Below, piece by piece: positions 37,457 to 45,992 of a stretch of DNA of 64,000 nucleotides; within the stretch, counting starts at the first letter, position 1, and each line of letters starts with the position of its first letter. This stretch comes from Cellulomonas aerilata (GTDB lineage: Bacteria; Actinomycetota; Actinomycetes; Actinomycetales; Cellulomonadaceae): contig NZ_BJYY01000016.1 in NCBI RefSeq assembly GCF_007991755.1, positions 1-64,000 on the forward strand, in the 5' to 3' direction. The position numbers and the translations under genes were made by a program. The notes beneath the pieces were generated by a model, which ran no database searches, was not told the DNA's origin, and saw only the letters and a program-made list of their open reading frames with translations.

Positions 37457-38389
37457 ATGACGCGCGCGGTGGTGGCCCCCTCGTACGGCGGGCCGGAGGT
37501 CCTGACGATCGTGGACGTGGACCCCGGGCGGCCCGGTCCCGGCCAGGTGCTGCTCGAGGTCCGCGCGGCCGGGGTGAACCCGGCGGACTGGAAGACGTAC
37601 TCCGGCGTCTGGGGCACCGACCCGGCCCGGCTCCCGCTGCGGCTGGGCTTCGAGGCCACGGGGGTGGTGGTGGACGCGGGCCCCGGTGACCACGGCGTCC
37701 GGGTCGGCGACGAGGTGCTCACGCCCGCGGACGGTGCCTACGCCGACCGGGTGCTGGTCCGGGCGGCCGACGTGGTGGCCAAGCCGCCGTCGCTGGACTG
37801 GGCCGCCGCCGGTGGCCTGCTGCTGACCGGCGCGACCGCGGCCCACACGGTGGAGGCGACCGGCGTGGCCGCCGGGGACACGGTGCTGGTGCACGGGGCG
37901 TCCGGCGGGGTGGGGGCGATGGTGGTCCAGCTGGTGCTGGAGCGCGGCGCCCGGGTGATCGGCACCGCGCGCCGGTCGCGCCTGGACGCCGTGGCCGAGC
38001 TCGGTGCCGTCCCGGTCGAGTACGGCCCCGGGCTCGCCGACCGCGTCCGGGCGCTCGCCCCCGACGGCGTGCAGGCGGCGGTCGACACGGCGGGGACGGA
38101 CGAGGCGCTGGACGTGTCCGTCGAGCTGGTCGCCGACCGCGCGCGGGTCGCGACGATCGCCGCCTTCGCGCGGGGCGGGGAGCTCGGGATCCAGGTGCTC
38201 GGCAACGGTCCGGGGGCGGACCCAGGCACGGCGGTGCGGGCCGCCGCGCGTCCCCGGCTCGCCGAGCTCGCCGGCACCGGGCGCCTCCGGGTCCGGGTGG
38301 CGGCGACCTTCCCGCTCGCCGATGTCGCCGAGGCGCACCGGCTCGGCATGGCCGGCGGCGCCACCGGCAAGATCGTCCTGCTGCCCTGA
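37457..38389 (+). CDS. NADP-dependent MDR-family oxidoreductase
   Basis: A 310-residue medium-chain dehydrogenase/reductase of the quinone oxidoreductase type. The GroES-like N-terminal domain has VRAAGVNPADWKTYSG and GFEATGVVVDAGPG; the Rossmann domain has VLVHGASGGVGAMVVQL, with ARRSRLDAVAELG expected to contact NADP. The catalytic-zinc cysteines and histidines of alcohol dehydrogenases are absent, so it is zinc-free. Its substrate is unknown. Start ATG 37457 lies six bases after CATGAT (37445-37450), fitting the leaderless pattern. It is divergent from cysS and convergent with ispF. Confidence 0.9.
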   Translation: MTRAVVAPSYGGPEVLTIVDVDPGRPGPGQVLLEVRAAGVNPADWKTYSGVWGTDPARLPLRLGFEATGVVVDAGPGDHGVRVGDEVLTPADGAYADRVLVRAADVVAKPPSLDWAAAGGLLLTGATAAHTVEATGVAAGDTVLVHGASGGVGAMVVQLVLERGARVIGTARRSRLDAVAELGAVPVEYGPGLADRVRALAPDGVQAAVDTAGTDEALDVSVELVADRARVATIAAFARGGELGIQVLGNGPGADPGTAVRAAARPRLAELAGTGRLRVRVAATFPLADVAEAHRLGMAGGATGKIVLLP

Positions 38390-38439
38390 CCACCGCCCGC
38401 CCCCGGACCCGTGGTCGGGTGGTCACGGGCGCCGGCGCC

Positions 38440-38928
38440 TCAGCCGGTCGCGACGACCAGCGCCGTCGCGATCGCCGCGACCCCCTCGCCGCGCCCGGTG
38501 AGCCCGAGCCCGTCGGTCGTCGTGGCCGACAGGGAGACCGGTGCGCCGCAGGCGGCCGTCAGGGCGGCCTGCGCCTCGGCCCGACGGGAGCCCAGCCGTG
38601 GCCGGTTGCCGATCACCTGGACCGCGACGTTGCCGACCGTGAAGCCGGCCTCGCGCACCCGGCGCGCCGCCTCGCCGAGCAGCGCGACCCCGGACGCCCC
38701 CGCCCACGCCGGGTCCGACGTGCCGAACTGCGACCCGAGGTCGCCCAGCCCGGCGGCGGAGAACAGGGCGTCGGCCGCCGCGTGCGCGGCGACGTCGGCG
38801 TCCGAGTGCCCCTCCAGGCCCGGCTCCCCCGGCCACTCGAGTCCCCCGAGCCACATCACCCGGCCCGAGGACGGGTCGGCGAAGGCGTGCACGTCCGTGC
38901 CGATCCCGACCAGCGGCAGCCCGGTCAC
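38440..38928 (-). CDS. ispF: 2-C-methyl-D-erythritol 2,4-cyclodiphosphate synthase
   Basis: IspF makes the cyclic diphosphate in the MEP isoprenoid pathway. The 162-residue protein has GIGTDVHAF (metal-binding Asp and His), [19 protein letters not shown] with further ligands, [12 protein letters not shown] and the terminal [19 protein letters not shown]. Start GTG 38928 overlaps the ispD stop (GTGA), so the two consecutive pathway steps are co-translated, an arrangement seen widely in bacteria. Confidence 0.96.
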   Translation of the reverse strand: MTGLPLVGIGTDVHAFADPSSGRVMWLGGLEWPGEPGLEGHSDADVAAHAAADALFSAAGLGDLGSQFGTSDPAWAGASGVALLGEAARRVREAGFTVGNVAVQVIGNRPRLGSRRAEAQAALTAACGAPVSLSATTTDGLGLTGRGEGVAAIATALVVATG

Positions 38929-39680
38929 CGGGTGCCCCCGGGGACCGCGACAGTTCGCAGCAGCAGCGACGCGACGGCCAGGTCGCGCTGGGTGGTGACC
39001 TTCATCGCCGCGTCGTCCCCGGGGACGGCGACGACCGGCTCGCCGAGCAGGGCCACCAGGGAGGAGTCGTCGGTCGCGGAGAGCGCCTCGTCGGCGGCCC
39101 GGCCGGACGCGGCGGCGTGCGCGCGGTCGAGCAGGGCACGGTCGAAGCCCTGCGGGGTCTGCACGGCCCGCAGCCGCGAGCGGTCCGGGGTGGCGACCAC
39201 CCTCGCGGGGCGCCCGGTGCCCGCACCGGGCTCCACCTCGGCGATCGTGTCGGTCACCGGCAGAGCCGGGACGACGGCACCGCTGCCGGACCGGACCGCG
39301 GCGACGACCGCGGCCACGAGCTCCGGCGGGGCGAGCGCGCGGGCGGCGTCGTGCACGAGCACGACGTCGACGTCGGGCTCGAGGTGCGCGAGGGCGGCAG
39401 CCACCGACGCCTGCCGGCTGGGGCCGCCGACCGTGCACAGGACGGGGACGGCGTGCGCCCCGGGCACGTCGCGGAGCGCGTCGTCGACCGCGTCCCGCAC
39501 CGCGGCGAGGTGACCGTCCGGGACGGTCACGACGAGGAGGTCCACGACGCCGGACGCGACGAGACGCCGGGCGGCGTGACCCACGAGCGGGGTGCCGTCC
39601 AGGAGCGCGAGCGCCTTGGGGACGGTCAGCCCGAGCCGGGACCCGCTCCCGGCGGCGGTGAGGACGGCGGCGGTACGCAC
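38925..39680 (-). CDS. ispD: 2-C-methyl-D-erythritol 4-phosphate cytidylyltransferase
   Basis: IspD adds CMP to MEP in isoprenoid synthesis. The 251-residue protein opens with [20 protein letters not shown], the nucleotide-binding loop, and has [15 protein letters not shown] and AVQTPQGF, all standard. Start GTG 39680 is chosen because the domain begins there and a strong hairpin (39712-39733) separates it from carD; an in-frame GTG at 39737, five bases after the carD stop, would add 19 residues and include that hairpin. ispD overlaps ispF downstream. Placement after carD is usual in actinobacteria. Confidence 0.94.
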   Translation of the reverse strand: MRTAAVLTAAGSGSRLGLTVPKALALLDGTPLVGHAARRLVASGVVDLLVVTVPDGHLAAVRDAVDDALRDVPGAHAVPVLCTVGGPSRQASVAAALAHLEPDVDVVLVHDAARALAPPELVAAVVAAVRSGSGAVVPALPVTDTIAEVEPGAGTGRPARVVATPDRSRLRAVQTPQGFDRALLDRAHAAASGRAADEALSATDDSSLVALLGEPVVAVPGDDAAMKVTTQRDLAVASLLLRTVAVPGGTR

Positions 39681-39711
39681 GACGCTGCGCGTGACCGCGA
39701 GCCCGACCGGG

Positions 39712-39733
39712 CCGGCCCCCGCACGGGGGCCGG
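39712..39733 (-). terminator. Hairpin between carD and ispD
   Basis: CCGGCCCCC (39712-39720) pairs with GGGGGCCGG (39725-39733) around GCAC. It lies just after the carD stop and should limit read-through into ispD-ispF. Confidence 0.6.
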
Positions 39734-39741
39734 TCACCCGG

Positions 39742-40224
39742 TCAGGACGCGAGGACCTCGTCGAGGATGGCCTCGGCCTTGGACTCCTCGGTGTGCTCGG
39801 CCAGGGCGAGCTCCGAGACGAGGATCTGACGGGCCTTGGCGAGCATCCGCTTCTCGCCGGCAGAGAGCCCACGGTCGGCGTCACGCCGTGAGAGGTCGCG
39901 CACGACCTCGGCCACCTTGATGACGTCGCCCGAGGCGAGCTTCTCCAGGTTGGCCTTGTACCGACGCGACCAGTTGGTCGGCTCCTCGGTGTACGGGGCA
40001 CGCAGGACGTCGAAGACCTTCTCGAGCCCCTCCTGGCCGACCACGTCGCGGACGCCGACGAGGTCGACGTTCTCCGCGGGGACCTCGATGGTCAGGTCAC
40101 CCTGGGCGACCTTGAGCTTCAGGTAGATCTTCTCTTCGCCGCGGATCGTGCGGCTCTTGACCTCGGTGATCAGCGCTGCGCCGTGATGGGGATAGACAAC
40201 AGTCTCCCCGACAGTGAAAGTCAT
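39742..40224 (-). CDS. carD: RNA polymerase-binding transcription factor CarD
   Basis: CarD binds the RNA polymerase beta subunit and stabilises open complexes, notably at rRNA promoters. The 160-residue protein has the N-terminal Tudor-like RID domain ([18 protein letters not shown], then [20 protein letters not shown]) and the helical DNA-binding domain ([20 protein letters not shown], including the conserved Trp, and [20 protein letters not shown]). Start ATG 40224 has GGGGA nine bases upstream; the frame is open further but with no better start. TAAGAT at 40258-40253 is the likely -10. Confidence 0.97.
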   Translation of the reverse strand: MTFTVGETVVYPHHGAALITEVKSRTIRGEEKIYLKLKVAQGDLTIEVPAENVDLVGVRDVVGQEGLEKVFDVLRAPYTEEPTNWSRRYKANLEKLASGDVIKVAEVVRDLSRRDADRGLSAGEKRMLAKARQILVSELALAEHTEESKAEAILDEVLAS

Positions 40225-40252
40225 CTGTAGATGTCCCCTTTCAAGGGGCTCC

Positions 40253-40258
40253 ATCTTA
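40253..40258 (-). promoter_or_regulatory. -10 element of carD promoter
   Basis: TGG precedes TAAGAT on the minus strand, an extended -10-like element. Transcription would start near 40246, giving a leader of about 22 bases with the AAAGGGGA ribosome site. Confidence 0.5.
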
Positions 40259-40434
40259 CCACGCAGTATTTCCGCCCTTTTCGGGCACCCGGAAGGCGTC
40301 GGCGCAGGTCACGGCGCTGCCCGCTCGCCGGTCGCCGGTGACCCACTACGCTGGCCACCGGGAGCGAGCCGCCCGTGCGCCACGGGGGGCAGTCGCTCCC
40401 ACCCGTCGAACGACCCGCCCCAAGAGGAGTCACC

Positions 40435-40929
40435 GTGGCCAGCGCCCGCCCGTCCCGTCGCCCCTGGTCGCGGACCGCCGTCGTCCTGTCCGCCGGCGCC
40501 GTCCTCGTGCTGGCCGGCTGCTCGGCCACGAACCCGATCACGACGTCGGAGGCCTACAACGTCGTCGACGGCGTGCCGGTGGACCTCGGTGGCGACGTCG
40601 CCGGCCGGAACCTGCTCGTGTTCACCAGCGGCGAGGGCGAGGTCGGCACCATGAGCGGTGCGCTGACCAACCAGAGCCGCGAGGACGTCCAGGTCGAGCT
40701 CTCCGCAGAGGGGACCGACCCGGTGACCGTCGACGTCGGCGCCGGCCAGACCGTGCTGCTGGGCGGCGACGAGGGCGAGGAGGTCGAGCTCGAGAGCGTC
40801 GGGGCGCCTCCCGGTGCGAACCTCACCATGACGCTCTCCACGCCGGCCGGCGGCAGCGTCGACGTCCCGGTGCCCGTGTTCGACGGCACGCTGCCGGAGT
40901 ACGCCGAGATGGTCCCCGACGCGGGCTGA
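40435..40929 (+). CDS. Putative secreted lipoprotein of unknown function
   Basis: A 164-residue lipoprotein precursor: a twin-basic head (RPSRRPWSRTA), hydrophobic core VVLSAGAVLVLAGC with lipobox LAGC (Cys near residue 28), then a mature domain of alternating beta-like segments (RNLLVFTSGEGEVGTMSGAL, LTMTLSTPAGG) resembling small Ig-like or DUF461-like folds. I do not recognise a family. Start GTG 40435 has AAGAGGAG five bases upstream; TACGCT at 40347-40352 is a candidate -10. It is divergent from carD and convergent with pstB, separated by a perfect terminator. Confidence 0.75.
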   Translation: MASARPSRRPWSRTAVVLSAGAVLVLAGCSATNPITTSEAYNVVDGVPVDLGGDVAGRNLLVFTSGEGEVGTMSGALTNQSREDVQVELSAEGTDPVTVDVGAGQTVLLGGDEGEEVELESVGAPPGANLTMTLSTPAGGSVDVPVPVFDGTLPEYAEMVPDAG

Positions 40930-40960
40930 CGCCCCGCACGGCCCTCACGCAGCCCGCACC

Positions 40961-41001
40961 GACGACGGGGCGGACGGTCACCGACCGTCCGCCCCGTCGT
41001 C
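40961..41001. terminator. Perfect 19-bp bidirectional terminator
   Basis: Arms 40961-40979 and 40983-41001 are exact reverse complements around a three-base centre. It serves the convergent lipoprotein and pstB genes. Confidence 0.85.
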
Positions 41002-41038
41002 GCGTCCGGGTCACACCGGACGCCGCGTCACCCGTCCG

Positions 41039-41818
41039 TCACCCGAAGCGGCCGGAGATGTAGTCCTCGGTGGCGCGCTGGGTGGGGGCCGAGAACATCG
41101 TCCCCGTGGGGCCGACCTCGATCAGCCGGCCCGGCATCCCGGTGCCCGCGATGTTGAAGAAGGCGGTCCGGTCGCTGACCCGGGCGGCCTGCTGCATGTT
41201 GTGGGTCACGATGACGATCGTGTAGTCGTTCTTCAGCTCGGCGATGAGGTCCTCGATCGCGAGGGTCGAGATCGGGTCGAGCGCGGAGCACGGCTCGTCC
41301 ATCAGCAGGACCTGCGGCTTGACCGCGATCGCCCGGGCGATGCAGAGCCGCTGCTGCTGACCGCCGGACAGCGACGAGCCGGGGCGCGCCAGGCGGTCCT
41401 TGACCTCCTTCCACAGGTTCGCGCCCTGCAGCGCGGACTCGACGAGGTCGTTGGCGTCGCCCTTGCTGATCTTGCGGTTGTTGAGCCGCACGCCGGCCAG
41501 CACGTTCTCCGCGATGGACATCGTGGGGAACGGGTTGGGCCGCTGGAACACCATGCCGACGTTGCGGCGCACGGCGACGGGGTCCACGCCGTCGCCGTAG
41601 AGGTCGACGCCGTCCATGGCGACGGTCCCCTCGACGCGGGCGCCGGGGATGACCTCGTGCATGCGGTTGAGCGTGCGCAGGAAGGTCGACTTGCCGCAGC
41701 CGGAGGGGCCGATGAAGGCGGTGACGGACCGCGGTTCGACCGCCATGCCGACCTCGGCGACGGCGAGGAAGTCGCCGTAGTAGATGTTCAGGTCCTTGAC
41801 GTCGATGCGCTTGGCCAC
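41039..41818 (-). CDS. pstB: Phosphate ABC transporter ATP-binding protein PstB
   Basis: PstB energises high-affinity phosphate import. The 259-residue ATPase has [15 protein letters not shown], Walker [19 protein letters not shown]-loop [14 protein letters not shown], signature [16 protein letters not shown], Walker [16 protein letters not shown] and switch [13 protein letters not shown], all diagnostic of PstB. Start GTG 41818 lies 32 bases after pstA. It is the last gene of pstS-pstC-pstA-pstB, and the transcript ends at a perfect hairpin. Confidence 0.98.
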   Translation of the reverse strand: MAKRIDVKDLNIYYGDFLAVAEVGMAVEPRSVTAFIGPSGCGKSTFLRTLNRMHEVIPGARVEGTVAMDGVDLYGDGVDPVAVRRNVGMVFQRPNPFPTMSIAENVLAGVRLNNRKISKGDANDLVESALQGANLWKEVKDRLARPGSSLSGGQQQRLCIARAIAVKPQVLLMDEPCSALDPISTLAIEDLIAELKNDYTIVIVTHNMQQAARVSDRTAFFNIAGTGMPGRLIEVGPTGTMFSAPTQRATEDYISGRFG

Positions 41819-41849
41819 GGGGAGTCCTTGTCGAGGGAGCAGGTGCGCG

Positions 41850-42818
41850 TCAGCGCAGCGTCTTGGGGGCGAAGAAGCGGGTGATGAGACGACCGACGAG
41901 GTTCAGCAGCATGACGATGATGATCAGCGTCAGGGCCGCGGCCCAGGCACGGTCGTAGTTGATGGTCGCGATGCAGTCGGCCGCGCCGGGCGCGCACGGC
42001 ACCAGGCCCTGGGAGTACTGGCGGTAGACGTACACCGGCAGGCTCATCATGCGTCCCTCGAACACGTTGAAGTTGATCGAGTCGATCACACCGACGGTGA
42101 TGAGCAGCGGAGCCGTCTCGCCGATGACCCGGGCCACCGCGAGCATGATCCCGGTGCCCAGCCCGGCGACGGCGGTGCGCAGCACCACCTTGATGACGAC
42201 CAGCCACTTGGGCACGCCCAGCGCGTAGGCCGCCTCGCGCAGCTCGTTGGGCACCAGGCGCAGCATCTCCTCGCAGGAGCGCACCACGACCGGGATCATC
42301 AGCACGGACAGCGCGACGGAGCCGACCACGCCGAACCGGACACCGGGCCCGAAGAGGACCGCGAAGAAGGCGTAGGCGAACAGACCGGCGACGATCGACG
42401 GGATCCCGGTCATCACGTCGACGAAGAACGTGACCCACCGGGCCAGGCGGCCGCGGCCGTACTCCACCAGGTAGATCGCGGCCAGCAGCCCGATCGGCAC
42501 CGAGATGAGCGCGGCCACCGTGGTGATGAGCAGCGTGCCGACGATGGCGTGGTAGATGCCGCCGGCGTCCATGCCGCCGAACACCCCACGCATGGAGACG
42601 GACAGGAAGTACGGCGACAGCCGCTCGAAGCCGTTGGAGACGACGGTCCACGAGACGGAGACCAGCGGGACCAGCGCGATGAGGAACGCGGTCACCACGA
42701 GCCCCGTGGCGACGCGGTCCGTCACCCGCCGACGGCGGTCGGAGCCCGCCAGCATCGCGCGGGTCTGGTCGGAGGGGTCGGGGGCCACCGGGGCGGCGCC
42801 GGGCGTCAGGGTGGTCAT
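41850..42818 (-). CDS. pstA: Phosphate ABC transporter permease PstA
   Basis: A 322-residue inner-membrane permease with six predicted helices (for example [20 protein letters not shown] and [18 protein letters not shown]) and the coupling EAA-like loop [35 protein letters not shown] and [15 protein letters not shown] match PstA. It pairs with PstC to form the phosphate channel. Start ATG 42818 lies one base after the pstC stop, so translation is coupled. Confidence 0.97.
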   Translation of the reverse strand: MTTLTPGAAPVAPDPSDQTRAMLAGSDRRRRVTDRVATGLVVTAFLIALVPLVSVSWTVVSNGFERLSPYFLSVSMRGVFGGMDAGGIYHAIVGTLLITTVAALISVPIGLLAAIYLVEYGRGRLARWVTFFVDVMTGIPSIVAGLFAYAFFAVLFGPGVRFGVVGSVALSVLMIPVVVRSCEEMLRLVPNELREAAYALGVPKWLVVIKVVLRTAVAGLGTGIMLAVARVIGETAPLLITVGVIDSINFNVFEGRMMSLPVYVYRQYSQGLVPCAPGAADCIATINYDRAWAAALTLIIIVMLLNLVGRLITRFFAPKTLR

Positions 42819-42819
42819 G

Positions 42820-43830
42820 TCAGTTGGCCCCCGAGAATTCCTTGCGGCGCGCGACGATCGCGCGGGCGGCCATGTTGACCGCGAGGGTGATGACGAACAG
42901 GGCCAGGCCGGTCGCGATGAGCACGCTCACCCCGGTGGGGTCGGCCTCGGGGAACTGCAGGGCGATGTTCGCCGCGATGGTCTGGTGCTGCCCCGCCTGC
43001 AGGAGGTTGAACGAGTAGAGCGCACCGGGGCTGAGGATCATCAGCACCGCCATCGTCTCGCCCAGGGCGCGGCCCAGGCCGAGCATGGCGGCCGAGACGA
43101 TCCCGGAGCGCCCGAACGGCAGCACCGCCATCCGGATCATCTCCCAGCGGGTGGCACCCAGCGCGAGCGCGGCCTCCTCGTGCAGGCGCGGGGCCTGGAG
43201 GAACACCTCGCGGCAGACGGCCGTGATGATCGGCAGGATCATCGCGGCCAGCACGACGCCGACGGTGAGGATGACCCGCGGCGGGTCGGCGGCCGGACCG
43301 GCGAACAGCGGGATGAAGCCCAGCGTCTCCGACAGCCACTGCCACACCGGGGACAGCCGCGGGGCGAGCCAGATGGCGCCCCACAGGCCGTACACGACGC
43401 TCGGGATGGCGGCGAGCAGGTCGATGACGTACCCGAGCCCGTTGGCCAGGCGCCGGGGAGCGTAGTGCGAGATGAACAGCGCGATGCCGATGGAGATCGG
43501 GGTGGCGATCAGCAGGGCCAGGACCGCGGCGAGCAGCGTGCCGAAGACCAGCGGCCCGACGAAGCGCAGGAGCGAGCTGTCGTCGGGGAACCAGCTGATG
43601 TCTTCGCCGAGCGTGGCACCGTCGGCGGTCAGCGCGGGCCACGCGCGCACGATCAGGAAGAGCGCGACCGCCGCGAGCACGACGAGGATGAGGGCGCCGG
43701 CCCCCGTCGCGAGCCAGCGGAAGGCGCGGGTCGCCCTGCCCTCGGGCCAGCGGCGTCGCGCCGAGCGCGGCGGCTGCGGCGCACCTCCCGGGGAGCCGAC
43801 CGGGGCGGTCGGGCTCGTCGTCGTCGTCAC
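42820..43830 (-). CDS. pstC: Phosphate ABC transporter permease PstC
   Basis: A 336-residue permease with six or more helices (GALILVVLAAVALFLIV, VFGTLLAAVLALLIATPISI, LIATGLALFVITLAVNMAA) and the coupling loop LHEEAALALGATRWEMIRMA. AAIPSVVYGLWGAIWLAP and GRALGETMAVLMILS are typical of PstC. Start GTG 43830 follows pstS by 121 bases that hold a strong hairpin, so pstC-pstA-pstB may be expressed below pstS. Confidence 0.97.
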   Translation of the reverse strand: MTTTTSPTAPVGSPGGAPQPPRSARRRWPEGRATRAFRWLATGAGALILVVLAAVALFLIVRAWPALTADGATLGEDISWFPDDSSLLRFVGPLVFGTLLAAVLALLIATPISIGIALFISHYAPRRLANGLGYVIDLLAAIPSVVYGLWGAIWLAPRLSPVWQWLSETLGFIPLFAGPAADPPRVILTVGVVLAAMILPIITAVCREVFLQAPRLHEEAALALGATRWEMIRMAVLPFGRSGIVSAAMLGLGRALGETMAVLMILSPGALYSFNLLQAGQHQTIAANIALQFPEADPTGVSVLIATGLALFVITLAVNMAARAIVARRKEFSGAN

Positions 43831-43905
43831 GTGTGCTCCGTGGTCTTCAGGGGGCGAGGTGTGGTGCCCGCCCGGGCCGGTCGTGGACCGCCCCGGACGG
43901 GCGTG

Positions 43906-43940
43906 GTGGCCGGCCCCGCTCCACGAGCGGGACCGGCCAC
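43906..43940 (-). terminator. Intra-operon hairpin between pstS and pstC
   Basis: Arms 43906-43921 and 43925-43940 form a 16-bp stem with a three-base loop. The single imperfect pair is a G-U wobble in RNA from the minus strand, but an A-C mismatch in the other direction, so it is tuned to the pst transcript. A partial terminator or stabilising end for pstS mRNA is likely. Confidence 0.65.
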
Positions 43941-43951
43941 GGTGGGGCGTG

Positions 43952-45070
43952 TCAGGCGCCGGCGCCGATGGCCTCGATCGAGGCCTCGATGTCGGTGCGC
44001 AGCGTGTCCGAGATCGGCGCCGAGCCGGCCGAGGTGGCGGCCGCCTCCTGGCCCTCGGAGCTGGCGACGTAGCCGAGGAACGCCTTGACCAGATCGGCCT
44101 TGGCCGGGTCCTCGTACGCCGTGCAGGCGATCGAGTAGGAGATCAGGACGAGCGGGTAGGCACCGGACGCGGTCGTGGCGCGGTCGAGCTCCACGACGAC
44201 GGCGTGCTCGGACTGGCCCTCGGCGCGCGGGGAGGCGTCGACCACGGCGGCCGCGGCCTCCGGGGAGTACGCGACCCACTCCTCGCCGACCTTGATCCGG
44301 GCCGTGCCGAGGGACCCGGCCTTGGACGCGTCGGCGTAGCCGATGGTGCCCTCGCCGCCCTGGACCGTCTGGACGACGCCGGACGTGCCCTGGGCCGACT
44401 GGCCGCCGGAGACGGGCCAGTCACCGCTGGCCTCGTGCGGCCAGGCCTCGCCGGCCGTGGCCACGAGGTACTCGGTGAAGTTCTCCGTGGTGCCGGACTC
44501 GTCGGAGCGGTTGACCGGCGTGATCGGCAGGTCGGGGAGGGTCGCGTCGGGGTTGTCCGCGGCGATCTCAGGGGCGTTCCAGGTCGTGATCGTGCGGTTG
44601 AAGATCCCCGCGATGACGGCCGGGGAGAGGTTCAGCTCGTCGACCCCCGGCAGGTTGTAGATCACGGCGATCGGGCTGATGTACAGCGGGACCTCGATGG
44701 CCTCGCCGTCGGTGCACCGCTCGGCGGCCTGCGTGAGCTCGTCCTCCTTGAGGGCGGCGTCCGAGCCGGCGAAGTCCGTGCCACCCTCGAGGAACTGGGT
44801 GCGACCGCCGCCGGAGCCGACGGGGTCGTAGCTGACGTTCACGTCCGGGTTCGCGGACTGGAAGCCGGCACGCCAGGCCTCCATCGCGGACTCCTGGGAC
44901 GACGCACCGGCACCGACCAGCTCACCGCTGAGCTCCGAGCCCGCCTCGGTGGCGTCACCGGCGGGGGCGCCTGCTGCGACGGGGTCGTCGGACCCGCACG
45001 CCGCGAGCGAGAGGGCGAGGGCGCCGGTCAGGGCGATGGCCCCGACACGGCGGTGGAGAGAAACGTTCAC
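43952..45070 (-). CDS. pstS: Phosphate-binding lipoprotein PstS
   Basis: A 372-residue high-affinity phosphate-binding protein anchored by a lipid: signal GAIALTGALALSLAACGS with lipobox at Cys 25. The mature part has the phosphate-site segments GAGASSQESAMEAW, YDPVGSGGGRTQFL, DFAGSDAALKEDEL and NRSDESGTTENF, diagnostic of PstS. Start GTG 45070 has AGGAG six bases upstream. A PHO box (45165-45182) and -10 TAGCGT (45133-45128) precede it, so it should be induced by phosphate limitation through RegX3. It leads the pst operon. Confidence 0.98.
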   Translation of the reverse strand: MNVSLHRRVGAIALTGALALSLAACGSDDPVAAGAPAGDATEAGSELSGELVGAGASSQESAMEAWRAGFQSANPDVNVSYDPVGSGGGRTQFLEGGTDFAGSDAALKEDELTQAAERCTDGEAIEVPLYISPIAVIYNLPGVDELNLSPAVIAGIFNRTITTWNAPEIAADNPDATLPDLPITPVNRSDESGTTENFTEYLVATAGEAWPHEASGDWPVSGGQSAQGTSGVVQTVQGGEGTIGYADASKAGSLGTARIKVGEEWVAYSPEAAAAVVDASPRAEGQSEHAVVVELDRATTASGAYPLVLISYSIACTAYEDPAKADLVKAFLGYVASSEGQEAAATSAGSAPISDTLRTDIEASIEAIGAGA

Positions 45071-45127
45071 TGTGCTCCTGCCTGACTGTCGTCTAGGTGC
45101 CGCAGTCGTGCGCCGCGGCCTCGCCAG

Positions 45128-45182
45128 ACGCTAGGGAGGAGACATGACCGTTCGGCCCGCCGAAGGTGAACCCCAGGTGAAC
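45128..45182 (-). promoter_or_regulatory. pstS promoter with PHO box
   Basis: On the minus strand GTTCACC occurs at 45182-45176 and again at 45171-45165, an 11-base direct repeat matching the actinobacterial PHO box for PhoP/RegX3-type regulators. TAGCGT at 45133-45128 is the likely -10, giving a leader of about 50 bases to pstS. Confidence 0.85.
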
Positions 45183-45290
45183 TGATCGCGACGACTTGGC
45201 TGGATCCGCCCCGTCGGGTAGCGCGGGAGGGTCGACCTGTGACAAGGGACACAGCCGCCGTGACGGGCCGCCGGGCGCCGCCGGCCGCGG

Positions 45291-45992
45291 TCAGCCAGCC
45301 GGTTCGTCGGTCAGCTTGTAGCCCAGGCCCCGCACGGTCAGCAGCAGCCGGGGGTTCGCCGGGTCCGGCTCGATCTTGGCCCGGACCCTCTTCACGTGGA
45401 CGTCCAGGGTCTTGGTGTCCCCCACGTAGTCCGAGCCCCAGATGCGGTCGATGAGCTGGCCGCGGGTCAGCACGCGCCCGGCGTTGCGCAGCAGCATCTC
45501 CAGCAGCTCGAACTCCTTGAGCGGGAAGGAGACCGCCTGCCCGTGCACCTCGACGACGTGGCGCTCGACGTCCATCCGGACCGGGCCGACGGCGAGTGCG
45601 CCCTCCTCGGCCTCCGCCGGCTCGACCGCGTCGGTGCGGCGCCGCAGCACCGCCCGCACGCGGGCGAGCAGCTCCCGGTAGGAGTACGGCTTGGTGACGT
45701 AGTCGTCGGCGCCGAGCTCGAGGCCCACGACCTTGTCGATCTCGGTGTCCTTCGCGGTCAGCATGATCACCGGCACGGAGGACCGGCTGCGCAGCGCGCG
45801 GCACACCTCCGTCCCGGACAGGCCCGGGAGCATGAGGTCGAGCAGCACCAGGTCGGCGCCGCTGCGGTCGAACTCGGTCAGCGCGTCCGGGCCGGTGGCC
45901 GCGGTGACGACGTCGTAGCCGTCCTTGGTGAGCTGGTAGGACAGCGGGTCGCGGTAGGACTCCTCGTCCTCCACGAGCAGGATGCGCGTCAC
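45291..45992 (-). CDS. regX3: Phosphate response regulator RegX3 (PhoB/PhoP type)
   Basis: A 233-residue OmpR-family regulator: RILLVEDEESYRDPL (acidic pocket), LVLLDLMLPGLSG (phospho-Asp), VIMLTAKD and DDYVTKPYSYREL (Thr/Lys), then the winged helix FPLKEFELLEMLLRNAGRVL, DRIWGSDYVGDTKTLDVHVK and LTVRGLGYKL. Sequence and placement next to senX3, phoU and pst identify RegX3, which activates pst and other PHO-box genes under phosphate starvation. Start GTG 45992 overlaps the senX3 stop (GTGA). Confidence 0.96.
   Translation of the reverse strand: MTRILLVEDEESYRDPLSYQLTKDGYDVVTAATGPDALTEFDRSGADLVLLDLMLPGLSGTEVCRALRSRSSVPVIMLTAKDTEIDKVVGLELGADDYVTKPYSYRELLARVRAVLRRRTDAVEPAEAEEGALAVGPVRMDVERHVVEVHGQAVSFPLKEFELLEMLLRNAGRVLTRGQLIDRIWGSDYVGDTKTLDVHVKRVRAKIEPDPANPRLLLTVRGLGYKLTDEPAG

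Noticed and set aside
39681-39737. Earlier ispD start at GTG 39737
   Set aside because: It is attractive because it is five bases from the carD stop, but it would translate through the hairpin at 39712-39733 and add residues not seen in the family. It is kept only as an alternative.
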